A DNA stretch of 64,000 nt from Gemmatimonadota bacterium (GCA_016719105.1 JADKAQ010000025.1:1-64000); one strand, 5' to 3'. Counted from the first letter of the stretch, positions 1 through 10,246 are shown. Made by a program: numbers and translations. The notes: generated by a model not told the origin, from the letters alone.

Positions 1-3000
1 CCCAGCAGGCCGCGCTGGCCCTCGCCACCCTCCCGCACCAAGCCTGGCTCTCCGCCGACGCGATCCTCCGCACGCTGTATCGCCTCTTCGTGTCGCGCCG
101 CTACCTCCTCTCGTGGCAATCGGCATCGCAGGCCGAGCGCAGCGTCCGGAGCGTCGGCGCCGAGAGCTGGCGGGCGATGCGTTGGTCGACCGCGTTCGTC
201 GGCCTCGGGACGATCGCACTCTCCTACGTCGCGCTTGGGCGCCACTTCACGTCGGGCGCGACGACGGCGTCGTTCCTGTCCGCGGCGCTCCCCGTGGGGA
301 GCCTCGTGCTGCTCTGGCTCGCGTCGCCGTGGATGGTCACGCGCCTCGGCAAGACGACCGTTCCGCGCCGCGACACGCTGGCGGGCGAGGAGCGCGACGC
401 GGCGATACGCTACGCGCGACTGCACTGGCACTTCTTCGACCGCTTCGTCAGCCGCGACACGCACTGGCTGGCGCCAGACAACTTCCAGCTCGATCCGGAG
501 CCGGTGGTGGCGATGCGCACCTCGCCGACCAACATCGGACTGCAGCTGCTGGCGACCGTCAGTGCCCACGACCTCGGCTTCATCACCGCGCCCGACATGA
601 CGCGGCGACTCGAACAGACCGTCGCCACGCTCGCGACCCTCGCCCGCTACCGCGGCCACTTCTACAACTGGTACGACCTGCACGACCTGCACGTCCTCGC
701 CCCACCCTACATCAGCACCGTCGACAGCGGCAACATGGCGGGGCACCTCATCGCGCTGCGGCAGGCGTGCCTGCAGCTCGCCACGCGTGAGCCGTCGCTC
801 GCCGACCGGTTGCAGCGGCTGGCCGAGCAGGCGTACGACTTCGTGGCAGCGATGGACTTCACCTTCCTCTACGACGACGCGCGCAAGCTCCTCACCATCG
901 GCTACCACCCCGACTCGTTCACCCCCGACGCCGCCTGCTACGACTTGCTGGCCTCCGAGGCCCGACTCGCCAGCTTCGTCGCCATCGCCCGCAAGGACGT
1001 CCCGATCGAGCACTGGTTTCGCCTGTCGCGTTCGCTCAACCGCACCGGGGGACAGACCGCGCTCGTCTCGTGGAGCGGGAGCATGTTCGAGTACCTCATG
1101 CCGGTGCTCGTCATGCGCTCGCTGGCGAACACGATCCTCGAGCAGACCTACCACGGGGCGCTCGCGCGTCACATGGCCTACGCCCGCGCCCGCGACGTGC
1201 CGTGGGGGGTGAGCGAAAGCGCCTACAACGTGCGCGACCACCAGCAGACGTACCAGTATCGCGCCTTCGGGGTCCCCGACCTCGCGCTGCAACGCGGGCT
1301 GGGGCGCGACCTCGTCGTCGCTCCCTACGCGACGGTGCTCGGGGCCCTCATCGACCCCCCGCGCGCGCTGGGCAACCTGCGCGCCCTCGAGGCGCTGGGC
1401 GCGTTAGGCGACTACGGCTTCTTCGACGCCCTCGACTTCACGCGCCCCACCGCTGGGCACCGCTTCGCCCTGGTGCGCACGCACATGGCGCATCACGTCG
1501 GGATGTCGCTGGTCGCGCTCACCAACGTGCTGCTGGACGACGTGTGGCAGGAGCGCTTTCACGGCGACACCATGGTGCAGTCGGCGGAACTGCTCCTGCA
1601 CGAGCGCGTGCCACGCCGCCTCGTGCTGCAAGGCGCGCAGTCGGCACGCCCCGACGATGCGCGTCCCGCGCTGGAGGGTGAACGCCCGGTGGTGCGCGAG
1701 GTCGGCGCTTCCATCGCGACGGAACCGCGGGTCGCCCTGCTCGGCTCCCCGCCGTACACCGTCATGCTGAACCACAACGGGAGTGGGTACAGTCGGTTTG
1801 ATTCGCTCGCCGTCACGCGCTGGCGCGCCGACGGGACGCGCGACGATCTCGGGCAGTACTGCTACCTCAAGGACATCGCGTCGGCGCGCGTCTGGTCGTC
1901 CGGTCACCAGCCCGTCGCTGCCCCCGCCGATTGGAGCCGCACCTCGCTCGCGCTCGATCGCGTCGCCATGCATCGCCGCGACGGCGACCTCGAGACGCAT
2001 TCCGAGATCACCGTCGTCCCCGCCGACGCCGCCGAGGTGCGCCGCGTGACGATCACCAACACCGGGCGCGAATCGCATGACGTGGAGCTCACGTCGTACG
2101 GCGAGATCGTGATGGCCACCCCCGACGCGGACCGGTCCCATCCTTCGTTCTCCAACCTCTTCGTCGAGACCGAGTGGCATGAGTGGTGTACGGCCATCAC
2201 CGCCACACGCCGCCCACGTTCCAGCGACGACCCGCGGCTCTGGTGCGTGCACATCGTCGATGCCGGCCCCCATCGCATCGGCGCCGTCAGCTGCGAGACC
2301 GATCGCGCCCGCTTCCTCGGCCGCGGGCGCTCGCTGCGCAACCCGATCGCCCTGGAGCAGGACGGCCCGCTCTCTGGGACCACCGGCGCCGTCCTCGATC
2401 CGATCTTTGCCCTGCGCACGCGCGTGCGCGTCGCCCCGGGTCAATCCGTCAGCGTGGCCTTCACGACGCTAGTGGCCGAAAGCCGGGCCGCCGCCTTCGC
2501 CCTGGCCGACCGCTATCACGATTCACATGCCGCGCAGCGCGCCCTCGACCTCGCGTGGGCCTCCACCCAGATCGAGCTGCGTGAACTCGGCATCTCCCCG
2601 GCAAGCGCCGCCGCCTTCCAGGACCTCGCCACGCAGCTGCTGTATCGCGGCGGCTCGCTGGCCCCGCCACTCGACGAGCTGCGCCGCAACCGCGGCTCGC
2701 AACCCCTCCTCTGGACGCACGGGATCCCCGGCGACCTCCCCATCGTGCTCGCGACGATCGACGCGCTCGACGGGCTCCCGACGCTGCGCGAGCTATTCGA
2801 GGCGCATCGCTACTGGCGCCGTCGCGGACTCGCCGTCGACCTCGTCGTGATCAACGCACAGCCGCACGACTATCTGCAGGCGCTGCGCGATGCCATTGGC
2901 GAAGCGATGGTCCTGGCCAACGATGCCGCCCTCACCGATGTCCCCGGCGGCGTCTTCGTGCGACGACGCGACACGATGCAGCCGAACGAGTACCTCATGC

Positions 3001-5705
3001 TCTCGGCCTCGGCGCGCATGCACGTGAGCTGCGACGGGCGCACCCTGGCGAGGGTCCTCGCGGCCGCCGAGGCACGCGCGAGTGCCGATGGAGGGACACG
3101 CGCCAGTCACGCCGTCGCCAGCATCGACCGCCGACTCTCCCCTCCCTTCATCGCCCAGCTCCCTCGCGTCGACGTCCTCGCTTCCATCGTCTCCGCGCTG
3201 CGCCCGCTCGTCGCCCCCCTCATCGGCCCGCTGCCAGCGCGCCTCCCGCGCGCCGCCGACGGCGGCGCCGAGGGAGCCCCGCCGCTACCGCCACTCCGGT
3301 TCGACAACGGCATCGGCGGCCTCGATGCACGCGATGCGTACCACATGCATGTCGACCACCGCCACCTCCCGGCCGCACCGTGGGCCAACGTCATCGCCAA
3401 CCCGGCCGGTGGCTTCATCGTCACCGAACGTGGCGCGGGGTGCACCTGGGCGGAGAACGCGCACTTCTTCCGCCTCACCCCGTGGCATAACGACCCCGTC
3501 GCCGATCCCATCAGCGACGTGATCTACCTTCAGGATGCCGACAGCGACGCGCTCTGGAGCGCCACGCCCGCCCCCGTCCCGCACGACGGGCGGTACCGCG
3601 TCTGCCACGCCCCGGGCCGCTCCACCTTCGATCACGAGCACGGCGGCATCGCGACCGAATTGCAGCTGTCGACACCGCCGGACGATGCCGTCAAGCTGTC
3701 GTTGCTGCGCATCACCAACCACTCGGCGCGCCCCCGGCGACTGGTCGTCACCGCGTACGTCGAATGGACGCTCGGCGCGCGGCGCGAGGACGCGCAGTCG
3801 CGCGTGCACACGCGCTTCGTCCATGAGCAGCACGCCATCTTCGCCCAGAATCACTTCGACCCATACTTCGCCGGGTGGACCGCCTTTCTCGCGACGTCGG
3901 CGCCGGTGGCGAGCTTCACCGCGGACCGCACGTCGTTCCTCGGGCGCAACGGCACCCTCATGCACCCCGCGGCGCTCCTGCACGACGCGCTCGACGGCGT
4001 GGCGGGGATCGCCCTCGATCCGTGTGGGGCCTTGCAGTTGACGGTCGATCTCGCCCCCGGCGCCTCACGAGAGGTCACCTTCCTCCTCGGTGCCGCACCC
4101 ACCGAAGACGCGGCGCGACAGGTCATCGACCGCCTGCGACCGACGGGGGCGTCCGCACGCGCCGCCGCGGCAGCCGGGGACGCGTGGACGTCGCGACTTG
4201 GCGTCGTCACCGTGCGCACGCCCGACGAAGCGTTCAACGCCATGGTCAACACGTGGACGCTGTACCAGGCGTTCGCCTGTCGCATGTGGGCACGCACCGC
4301 GGTGTACCAGAGCAGCGGTGCCTACGGCTTCCGCGACCAGCTGCAAGACGTGCTCGCCTTCGTCTACGCCGAGCCGGCCATCGCACGCGCCCACATCCTG
4401 CGCGCCGCGGCGCGGCAGTTCGTCGAGGGGGACGTGCAACACTGGTGGCACCCGCACACCGGACGTGGCGTGCGCACCCGCTTCTCCGACGATCTCGCCT
4501 GGCTCCCCTACGTCGTCGAGCGCTACATCCGCGTGACCGGTGACGCCACCGTGCTCGACGCGTACGTGCCGTGGCTCCGCATGCGCCCCCTCGAACCGCA
4601 CGAGCACGAGGTCTACGACCTCCCGACCGTGACCGACGAGCATGGCAGCGTGTACGAGCACTGCCTGCGTGCACTGCACCGCGCCTGCACCACCGGGTCG
4701 CACGGCCTCCCGCTCATCGGCACGGGAGACTGGAACGACGGCATGAGCCGGGTGGGCGCCGAGGGGCGCGGCGAGAGCGTCTGGCTCGCCTGGTTCCTCA
4801 TCGAGACGCTGCGTGCCTTTGCACCACTGGCCGACGCGCGCGGCGATCGCAACGAGGCGACCTTCATGCGGCGCCAGGCGGTGGCCTATGCCGACGCGAT
4901 CGAACGCCACGGCTGGGACGGCCACTGGTACCGGCGCGCCTTCTACGACGATGGCACGCCGCTCGGGTCGTCGGACAGCGAAGAGTGCCGCATCGACTCC
5001 ATTGCCCAGAGCTGGAGCGTGATCTCGGGGGCCGGCACCGAGGCGCGACAGGTGATGGCGATGGAGGCGCTCGACACACAACTCGTCGATGAGTCCGCGC
5101 GCCTCATGCCGCTGCTCACGCCCCCGTTCGATCGCGGGACGCACGATCCCGGCTACATTCGCGGCTACCTCCCGGGCGTGCGCGAGAACGGGGCGCAGTA
5201 CACGCATGCCGCTCTGTGGGGCGTGATGGCGACGGCATTGCGTGGGAAGGGCGATCGGGCCTTCGAGCTCTTCCAGATGCTCAACCCGCTCACGCATGCC
5301 GCGACCGCCGCCGATGCCGCAACGTACAAGGTCGAACCGTACGTCGTCGCCGCCGACGTCTATACGACGCCGTCGCAGCTGGGACGCGGCGGGTGGACCT
5401 GGTACACCGGATCGGCGAGCTGGATGTATCGCGTCGCGCTCGAGACGATCCTCGGCTTCACCAAACAGGGCGACACCCTACGCCTCGAACCGCGGGTGCC
5501 GATGGCGTGGAATGAGTACGGCATCGCCTATCGCTTCGGGTCGGCCACCTACGACATCACCGTCCGCTTTCCCGGGACCGTGCAACGGCTGGGTGGCGAC
5601 GTGCGCGTGGACGGGGTCTTTGCACCTGACGGAATCATCCACCTGCAGGACGACGGGCAACGACACGTCGTCCTGGTGAGCCCGTCGGTCGAGCCGCTCC
5701 GCTAG
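1..5705 (+). CDS. ndvB: Cyclic beta-1,2-glucan synthase (NdvB/Cgs-like), C-terminal part, 5' end outside window
   Basis: Membrane enzyme that makes cyclic beta-1,2-glucans for the periplasm or envelope. The frame is open from base 3, so the gene starts left of the window; the GTG at 90 is internal, because the preceding residues (DAILRTLYRLF) match the family's conserved run before the membrane segments. Two hydrophobic segments are encoded near 183-240 and 268-345. A glycoamylase-like domain follows, with the stretch SWSGSMFEYLMP at about 1066-1101. The last third is a GH94 phosphorylase-type module with GDWNDGM near 4726, the usual catalytic Asp segment, and GGWTWYTGSASWMYR near 5390. About 1900 residues are visible; complete family members have about 2800, so the GT84 synthase domain lies outside. 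The stop codon overlaps that of the convergent small gene. Confidence 0.93.
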   Translation, partial: QQAALALATLPHQAWLSADAILRTLYRLFVSRRYLLSWQSASQAERSVRSVGAESWRAMRWSTAFVGLGTIALSYVALGRHFTSGATTASFLSAALPVGSLVLLWLASPWMVTRLGKTTVPRRDTLAGEERDAAIRYARLHWHFFDRFVSRDTHWLAPDNFQLDPEPVVAMRTSPTNIGLQLLATVSAHDLGFITAPDMTRRLEQTVATLATLARYRGHFYNWYDLHDLHVLAPPYISTVDSGNMAGHLIALRQACLQLATREPSLADRLQRLAEQAYDFVAAMDFTFLYDDARKLLTIGYHPDSFTPDAACYDLLASEARLASFVAIARKDVPIEHWFRLSRSLNRTGGQTALVSWSGSMFEYLMPVLVMRSLANTILEQTYHGALARHMAYARARDVPWGVSESAYNVRDHQQTYQYRAFGVPDLALQRGLGRDLVVAPYATVLGALIDPPRALGNLRALEALGALGDYGFFDALDFTRPTAGHRFALVRTHMAHHVGMSLVALTNVLLDDVWQERFHGDTMVQSAELLLHERVPRRLVLQGAQSARPDDARPALEGERPVVREVGASIATEPRVALLGSPPYTVMLNHNGSGYSRFDSLAVTRWRADGTRDDLGQYCYLKDIASARVWSSGHQPVAAPADWSRTSLALDRVAMHRRDGDLETHSEITVVPADAAEVRRVTITNTGRESHDVELTSYGEIVMATPDADRSHPSFSNLFVETEWHEWCTAITATRRPRSSDDPRLWCVHIVDAGPHRIGAVSCETDRARFLGRGRSLRNPIALEQDGPLSGTTGAVLDPIFALRTRVRVAPGQSVSVAFTTLVAESRAAAFALADRYHDSHAAQRALDLAWASTQIELRELGISPASAAAFQDLATQLLYRGGSLAPPLDELRRNRGSQPLLWTHGIPGDLPIVLATIDALDGLPTLRELFEAHRYWRRRGLAVDLVVINAQPHDYLQALRDAIGEAMVLANDAALTDVPGGVFVRRRDTMQPNEYLMLSASARMHVSCDGRTLARVLAAAEARASADGGTRASHAVASIDRRLSPPFIAQLPRVDVLASIVSALRPLVAPLIGPLPARLPRAADGGAEGAPPLPPLRFDNGIGGLDARDAYHMHVDHRHLPAAPWANVIANPAGGFIVTERGAGCTWAENAHFFRLTPWHNDPVADPISDVIYLQDADSDALWSATPAPVPHDGRYRVCHAPGRSTFDHEHGGIATELQLSTPPDDAVKLSLLRITNHSARPRRLVVTAYVEWTLGARREDAQSRVHTRFVHEQHAIFAQNHFDPYFAGWTAFLATSAPVASFTADRTSFLGRNGTLMHPAALLHDALDGVAGIALDPCGALQLTVDLAPGASREVTFLLGAAPTEDAARQVIDRLRPTGASARAAAAAGDAWTSRLGVVTVRTPDEAFNAMVNTWTLYQAFACRMWARTAVYQSSGAYGFRDQLQDVLAFVYAEPAIARAHILRAAARQFVEGDVQHWWHPHTGRGVRTRFSDDLAWLPYVVERYIRVTGDATVLDAYVPWLRMRPLEPHEHEVYDLPTVTDEHGSVYEHCLRALHRACTTGSHGLPLIGTGDWNDGMSRVGAEGRGESVWLAWFLIETLRAFAPLADARGDRNEATFMRRQAVAYADAIERHGWDGHWYRRAFYDDGTPLGSSDSEECRIDSIAQSWSVISGAGTEARQVMAMEALDTQLVDESARLMPLLTPPFDRGTHDPGYIRGYLPGVRENGAQYTHAALWGVMATALRGKGDRAFELFQMLNPLTHAATAADAATYKVEPYVVAADVYTTPSQLGRGGWTWYTGSASWMYRVALETILGFTKQGDTLRLEPRVPMAWNEYGIAYRFGSATYDITVRFPGTVQRLGGDVRVDGVFAPDGIIHLQDDGQRHVVLVSPSVEPLR

Positions 5706-5956
5706 ATCGGCTCGGGGAATTCACCGCGCAGGGGCTGGCCGGGGGCAACCCCCACCAGGCGCAGCCGGCCCATACCGCCCAACCGTTCGACGTCGCACGC
5801 CGTCCACCCGGCGGCCTCGGCCCGGGTGCGGCTCGCCGCGAGATGATCGAGGATGGCCGTGTGCGCGAGCCAACTCGATCCGCTCTTGTCCACTCCGCTG
5901 GCCAGGCGGTCGAAACGGGCCTGCAGGCGATTGAGCTGTGAGGATGGTTCCAACAT
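5702..5956 (-). CDS. Small hypothetical protein, 84 aa
   Basis: Not recognised. The chosen ATG at 5956 has GGAGG four bases upstream; the frame stays open further upstream but becomes an Arg/Ala-rich run over a tandem repeat, so a longer start is unlikely. The product is mostly polar and predicted soluble, with a helical N-terminal half (SSQLNRLQARFDRLASG) and no signal peptide or Cys motif. It ends in a four-base overlap with the convergent glucan synthase gene. No function is proposed. Confidence 0.55.
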   Translation of the reverse strand: MLEPSSQLNRLQARFDRLASGVDKSGSSWLAHTAILDHLAASRTRAEAAGWTACDVERLGGMGRLRLVGVAPGQPLRGEFPEPI

Positions 5957-6438
5957 GGTGCCTCCGGGCATCAGGGCACGACGCGTCGCGCCCGGGGTGG
6001 CAGCGCGCACCGAACGATCGCTCGGTGCCGTGCGTCCCTCACTAAAGATGTAGGGTGTACCGCGGCGGTGAGGCGATGCCGCGGCCGACCGCGCGCTCGA
6101 GGCGCCCTGACGCACCACGCCCTCCATCGACGCCCCGACGGGCACCGCACGGGCCCCGCACGCGCGCCGGCATGCGCGCGAGGGCACGCGCGCGAGGGCA
6201 CGCGCGCGAGGGCACGCGCGGGCGCCGGCCATCGCGCATGGCGGCCACGAGTGTCGGCCGTGATCCCCTGCACGGAGGTCTTTGCCAAGCTTTACGGATC
6301 GCGGGCTGGGCATTGACATCCCTTCACACCTGTAAACGCTGGCGGCGGAGCAGCGTGATTCGGTACGTTAGGGCTCCGGCCGTGGCGCGGGAAACGTTTA
6401 CGCCGCCTCGCCGGCCCCCCCCCAAACCGACCTCTCGA
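5957..6438. other. Intergenic region upstream of glgB (482 bp)
   Basis: No convincing gene. It holds a GC-rich 14-bp tandem repeat (6181-6222), a lone consensus -35-like TTGACA at 6313-6318 without a good -10 at the usual spacing, and a run of nine or more C about 25 bases before glgB. The glgB frame stays open through here from 6055, but the encoded peptide is Arg/Pro-rich low-complexity sequence and is not credible protein. Confidence 0.6.
6181..6222. repeat. 14-bp tandem repeat, three units
   Basis: Two exact copies and one near copy (one mismatch) of AGGGCACGCGCGCG lie head to tail in the glgB upstream region. Purely alternating CG content makes slippage or a structured leader possible. 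No role is known. Confidence 0.8.
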
Positions 6439-8964
6439 ATGTCCGAGCATCGACTCCGGCACGATATCTCCCTCCTCGACGCCACCACCGTCCACCTCTT
6501 CAGCGAGGGGACGCTCGACCACGCCCATCACGTTCTCGGGTCGCGCCCCCACGTGGCCGATGGCGTCCAGGGCACCTACTTCGCCGTCTGGGCGCCTAAC
6601 GCTGCGTCCGTTTCGGTGATGGGTGACTTCAACGGCTGGTCCCGTCACGCCCATCCCATGCGCCTGCACGGGCAGTCGGGGATCTGGGAGCTCTGGATCG
6701 CCGGCGTGGGACACGGCACGCACTACAAGTACCACGTCGTCGGTCGCACCGGCGGCTACACGGCCGACAAGACCGACCCGTACGGCTACCACAGCGAAGT
6801 GGCGCCGCGCACCGCGTCCATCGTGTGGAAGCTGGACTACGACTGGAACGACGGCGACTGGATGGAGCAGCGCGGCACGCGTCGCGCCCTCAACGGGCCG
6901 ATGTCGATCTACGAGGTCCATCTCGGCTCGTGGATGCGCGTCCCCGAGGAGGGCAATCGCTCGCTGACCTACCGCGAGATCGCCCCGATGCTCGCCGAGT
7001 ACGTCACCCGCATGGGCTTCACCCACGTGGAGCTGATGCCGGTGATGGAGCACCCGTTCTACGGCTCGTGGGGCTACCAGGTCTGCGGCTACTTCGCCGC
7101 CACGTCGCGCTACGGCACGCCGCAGGACCTCATGTTCCTGGTCGACACGCTGCACCAGCACGGCATCGGCGTCATCTTCGACTGGGTCCCGTCGCACTTC
7201 CCCACCGACGCGCACGGGCTGTCGTACTTCGACGGCACGCACCTCTACGAACACGAGGACCCGCGCAAGGGACACCAGCCCGACTGGGGGAGCTACATCT
7301 TCAACTACGGGCGATACGAGGTGCAGAATTTCCTGCGCTCGAACGCCGTGTTCTGGCTGGAGATGTTCCACGCCGACGGGCTGCGCGTCGACGCCGTCGC
7401 GTCGATGCTGTACCTCGACTTCTCCCGCAAGGACGGCGAGTGGATCGCCAACCAGTACGGCGGCCGCGAGAACCTCGAGGCCATCAACTTCCTGCAGCGC
7501 CTCAACGAGAGCGTCTACCGCGAGCACCCGCACACGGAGACCATCGCCGAGGACTCCACCGCCTGGCCGCTCGTCACCCGCCCCGTCTACCTCGGCGGGT
7601 TAGGCTTCGGCATGAAATGGGACATGGGGTGGATGCACGACACCCTGGCCTATTTCGCGCAGGACCCCATCTACCGCCGCTACCATCACCAGAAGATCAC
7701 CTTCCGGATGATGTACGCCTTCGCGGAGAACTACGTCCTCCCCATCTCGCACGACGAGGTGGTGCACGGGAAGGGGTCGCTCATCAACAAGATGGCGGGC
7801 GACAACTGGCAGAAGCGCGCCAACCTGCGACTGCTGCTCGGCTACCAGTATGGGCAGACCGGGAAGAAGTTCCTCTTCATGGGCTGTGAGTTCGGCCAGT
7901 ATCGCGAGTGGAACCACGACGCCTCGCTCGACTGGCACCTGTTGCAGCGCCCGGAGCACCGCGGCATCCAGCAGTGGGTGGCTGACCTCAACCGGCTGTA
8001 TCGCGAGGAGCCGGCGCTGCACGAGCTGGACAACGATCCCGCCGGCTTCGAGTGGGTCGACTGCAACGACAACGAACAGAGCATCGTCAGCTTCCTCCGC
8101 TACAACCGAGACAAGTCGCGCGCCGTGCTCTGCGTGTGCAACTTCACCCCGGTGCCACGACGTGGCTTCCGCGTGGGCGTTCCCGAGAGCCTGCGCTGGG
8201 ACGAGCTGCTCAACAGCGACGCCACCATCTACGGTGGCTCGGGATGGGGGAACCTCGGCGGCGTCTTCACCGAGGAGTCGTCGATGCACGGGCGCGAGCG
8301 CTCCGTCACGCTCACGCTCCCGCCGCTCTCGATCTCGTTCTTCCGCATGGTCCCCGTGCCGTCGGCTGCGGTCGACTTCGAGGAAGCGCCGGACGCACTC
8401 GCCGACATCATGGGGATCGATCCGCTCGACGCAGCCCCGATCGACGGGGAGGCTGAGGTCCGCGAGGTCGTCAGCGCCGAGGACGTGGTCGACGCGCTCG
8501 AGGTGCTGAGTGTCGTCGAAGCGCTCGACGCCCTGGAGTCGGTCGATTCGATCGACGCCGAGCTGGCGTCGCACGACGACGTCGAGGTCGTCGTCGAGGT
8601 GGCGGTCATGGATGAGGACGTCCCAGGCGAGACGCTCGACGAGATTCCCGAAGCGGAAGTCGTTCGGACGGAGACCGAGCGTCCCGCCCCCAGGCCTTCG
8701 CGTCGCAAGCCTGCCGCGCGCAAGAGCACGCCCACCGCAACGTCCGCCGAGCCAGGGGGTGCGAGCAAGGCTACCACCGGCAAGCCCGCCTCGAGCAAGA
8801 AGGCGAAGGGAGACGCGTCGGCCAAGACGTCCACGAAGCAGCCACCGAGCAAGGGCTCGACGTCCGCCCGCGGCGCAGCGAAGTCCAAGGCCGACACGAC
8901 CGACTCGCCGTACGCCGATACCGGTACGCCACCGGCACCAGGCTCGCGTAAGAAGAAGCGCTGA
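6439..8964 (+). CDS. glgB: 1,4-alpha-glucan branching enzyme with long charged C-terminal tail
   Basis: Introduces alpha-1,6 branches into glycogen in the cytoplasm. The start at 6439 gives MSEHRLRHDISL, which fits the family N-terminus; upstream codons are low complexity. A CBM48 domain (WAPNAASVSVMGDFNGWS) at about residues 48-65 precedes the GH13 barrel. Catalytic segments are visible: DGLRVDAVASM near residue 313 (nucleophile Asp), TIAEDS near 368 (acid/base Glu) and SHDEVVHGKGS near 436. The enzyme core ends near residue 642. About 200 extra residues follow: an Asp/Glu/Val-rich acidic half, then from about 747 a Lys/Ser/Ala/Thr/Pro-rich basic tail ending in RKKKR, resembling histone H1 tails. 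Most family members lack this. A strong terminator follows, and no other glg gene is adjacent. Confidence 0.95.
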   Translation: MSEHRLRHDISLLDATTVHLFSEGTLDHAHHVLGSRPHVADGVQGTYFAVWAPNAASVSVMGDFNGWSRHAHPMRLHGQSGIWELWIAGVGHGTHYKYHVVGRTGGYTADKTDPYGYHSEVAPRTASIVWKLDYDWNDGDWMEQRGTRRALNGPMSIYEVHLGSWMRVPEEGNRSLTYREIAPMLAEYVTRMGFTHVELMPVMEHPFYGSWGYQVCGYFAATSRYGTPQDLMFLVDTLHQHGIGVIFDWVPSHFPTDAHGLSYFDGTHLYEHEDPRKGHQPDWGSYIFNYGRYEVQNFLRSNAVFWLEMFHADGLRVDAVASMLYLDFSRKDGEWIANQYGGRENLEAINFLQRLNESVYREHPHTETIAEDSTAWPLVTRPVYLGGLGFGMKWDMGWMHDTLAYFAQDPIYRRYHHQKITFRMMYAFAENYVLPISHDEVVHGKGSLINKMAGDNWQKRANLRLLLGYQYGQTGKKFLFMGCEFGQYREWNHDASLDWHLLQRPEHRGIQQWVADLNRLYREEPALHELDNDPAGFEWVDCNDNEQSIVSFLRYNRDKSRAVLCVCNFTPVPRRGFRVGVPESLRWDELLNSDATIYGGSGWGNLGGVFTEESSMHGRERSVTLTLPPLSISFFRMVPVPSAAVDFEEAPDALADIMGIDPLDAAPIDGEAEVREVVSAEDVVDALEVLSVVEALDALESVDSIDAELASHDDVEVVVEVAVMDEDVPGETLDEIPEAEVVRTETERPAPRPSRRKPAARKSTPTATSAEPGGASKATTGKPASSKKAKGDASAKTSTKQPPSKGSTSARGAAKSKADTTDSPYADTGTPPAPGSRKKKR

Positions 8965-8990
8965 CACCGGTGCCGACCCGTTAGGCACGT

Positions 8991-9024
8991 CGAGCCCCTG
9001 CCACGGCAGGGGCTCGATCGTTTT
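8991..9024 (+). terminator. Rho-independent terminator after glgB
   Basis: A 12-bp perfect inverted repeat (CGAGCCCCTGCC with its complement) closes on a very short loop and is followed by ATCGTTTT. It lies 26 bases after the glgB stop and is the clearest plus-strand terminator in the window. Confidence 0.85.
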
Positions 9025-9138
9025 CGCCGGCCTCGTGCCGGTCCATGCGCGCCGGCCCGGTCGTGCAGGCCCCATCCCCTCGTGGCCGCGCACGATAGAT
9101 TTCCCGCTCCCACCCACGACCCGTCGCCCCGCTTCGTC

Positions 9139-10203
9139 ATGCTGTTCACCCCGATCACGTTTCGCGGCCTCACCCTCCGCAACCGCGTCGTCGTCTCGCC
9201 GATGTGCCAGTACTCGAGTCGCGATGGCTTCGCCAACGACTGGCACCTCGTCCACCTTGGCGCCTTCGCTGTCGGCGGCGCCGGTCTCGTCCTCAGCGAG
9301 GCGGCCGCCGTCACCCCCGAGGGACGCATCTCGCCGCACGACCTCGGGATCTGGGACGATGCCCATGTCCCGTTCCTGCGCCGCATCAACGAGTTTCTCC
9401 ACGCGCAGGGGGCGGCCAGCGGGATTCAGCTGGCGCATGCCGGTCGAAAGGCGAGCACCGCGCGGCCGTGGGAAGGGGGCGGGCGCGTGACGCCCGCCAA
9501 TGGCGGGTGGGATGACGTCCAGGCACCTAGCGCGATCCCCTTCGCCGACAACTATCCGCAGCCGCACGCACTCACGCACGAGCGCATCCGCCGAGTCATC
9601 GATGATTTCCGCGACGCCGCTCGGCGCGCGCACGAGGCCGGCTTCCAGGTCATCGAGCTGCACGCCGCGCACGGCTACCTGCTGCACGAGTTCCTCTCCC
9701 CGCTCGCCAACCAGCGCACCGACGAGTACGGCGGCTCCTTCGCCAATCGCGCTCGTCTCACGCACGAGGTGGTCGCCGCGATCCGGGAAGTGTGGCCAGC
9801 CGACCTGCCGCTCTTCGTGCGCCTCTCGTCGACCGACTGGGTCCCCGGCGGCTGGGATGCGGACGAGACGGTGCAGCTCTCGCGCGAGCTTGCAGCTGTC
9901 GGCGTCGACCTCATCGACTGCTCGTCAGGCGGGCTCGCGACCAGCCAGCAGATTCCGGTCGCCCCCGGCTACCAGGTCCCGTTCGCTCGCCGCGTGCGCC
10001 ACGAGGCCGGGATCGCCACCGGCGCCGTGGGCCTCATCACCACCCCCGCGCAGGCACAGCAGGTGGTGGAGAACGGCGACGCCGACCTGGTCCTCATGGC
10101 GCGCGAGTTCCTGCGTCAGCCGCGCTGGCCGCTGCAGGCCGCGCGCGAACTCGGGCAGGAGATCACCTGGCCCAGGCAATACGAGCGGGCGAAACCACGT
10201 TAG
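9139..10203 (+). CDS. NADH:flavin oxidoreductase, old yellow enzyme family (YqjM-like)
   Basis: FMN-dependent ene-reductase of 354 residues that reduces activated C=C bonds using NAD(P)H. The start at 9139 (MLFTPITFRGLTLRNR) is the normal family start; codons upstream are spurious. Visible motifs are SPMCQYSS near residue 23 (the Cys of YqjM-class OYEs), IQLAHAGRKAS near 95, the substrate-binding HAAHGYLLHEFLSP near 175 and NQRTDEYGGS just after. The physiological substrate cannot be told. The gene stands alone between a terminator and a convergent transporter operon. Its stop codon lies inside one of the recurrent GTTAGGC heptamers. Confidence 0.92.
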   Translation: MLFTPITFRGLTLRNRVVVSPMCQYSSRDGFANDWHLVHLGAFAVGGAGLVLSEAAAVTPEGRISPHDLGIWDDAHVPFLRRINEFLHAQGAASGIQLAHAGRKASTARPWEGGGRVTPANGGWDDVQAPSAIPFADNYPQPHALTHERIRRVIDDFRDAARRAHEAGFQVIELHAAHGYLLHEFLSPLANQRTDEYGGSFANRARLTHEVVAAIREVWPADLPLFVRLSSTDWVPGGWDADETVQLSRELAAVGVDLIDCSSGGLATSQQIPVAPGYQVPFARRVRHEAGIATGAVGLITTPAQAQQVVENGDADLVLMAREFLRQPRWPLQAARELGQEITWPRQYERAKPR

Positions 10204-10246
10204 GCGATCACGGCGCGCCTCGAGAATCGGCGCCATCGACCCGACC

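Noticed and set aside
1404..2444. Long minus-strand frame opposite the glucan synthase gene
   Set aside because: Typical antisense shadow in high-GC coding sequence; the plus strand has full family motifs.
5971..6319. Arg/Ala-rich minus-strand frames upstream of the 84-residue gene
   Set aside because: Shadow of the GC tandem repeat; the GGAGG-preceded ATG at 5956 is the better start.
6313..6341. Canonical sigma-70 promoter starting with TTGACA
   Set aside because: No -10-like hexamer occurs 16-18 bases downstream.
6055..6438. N-terminal extension of GlgB by 128 residues
   Set aside because: The added peptide is Arg/Pro low complexity over tandem repeats; MSEHRLRHD at 6439 fits the family start.
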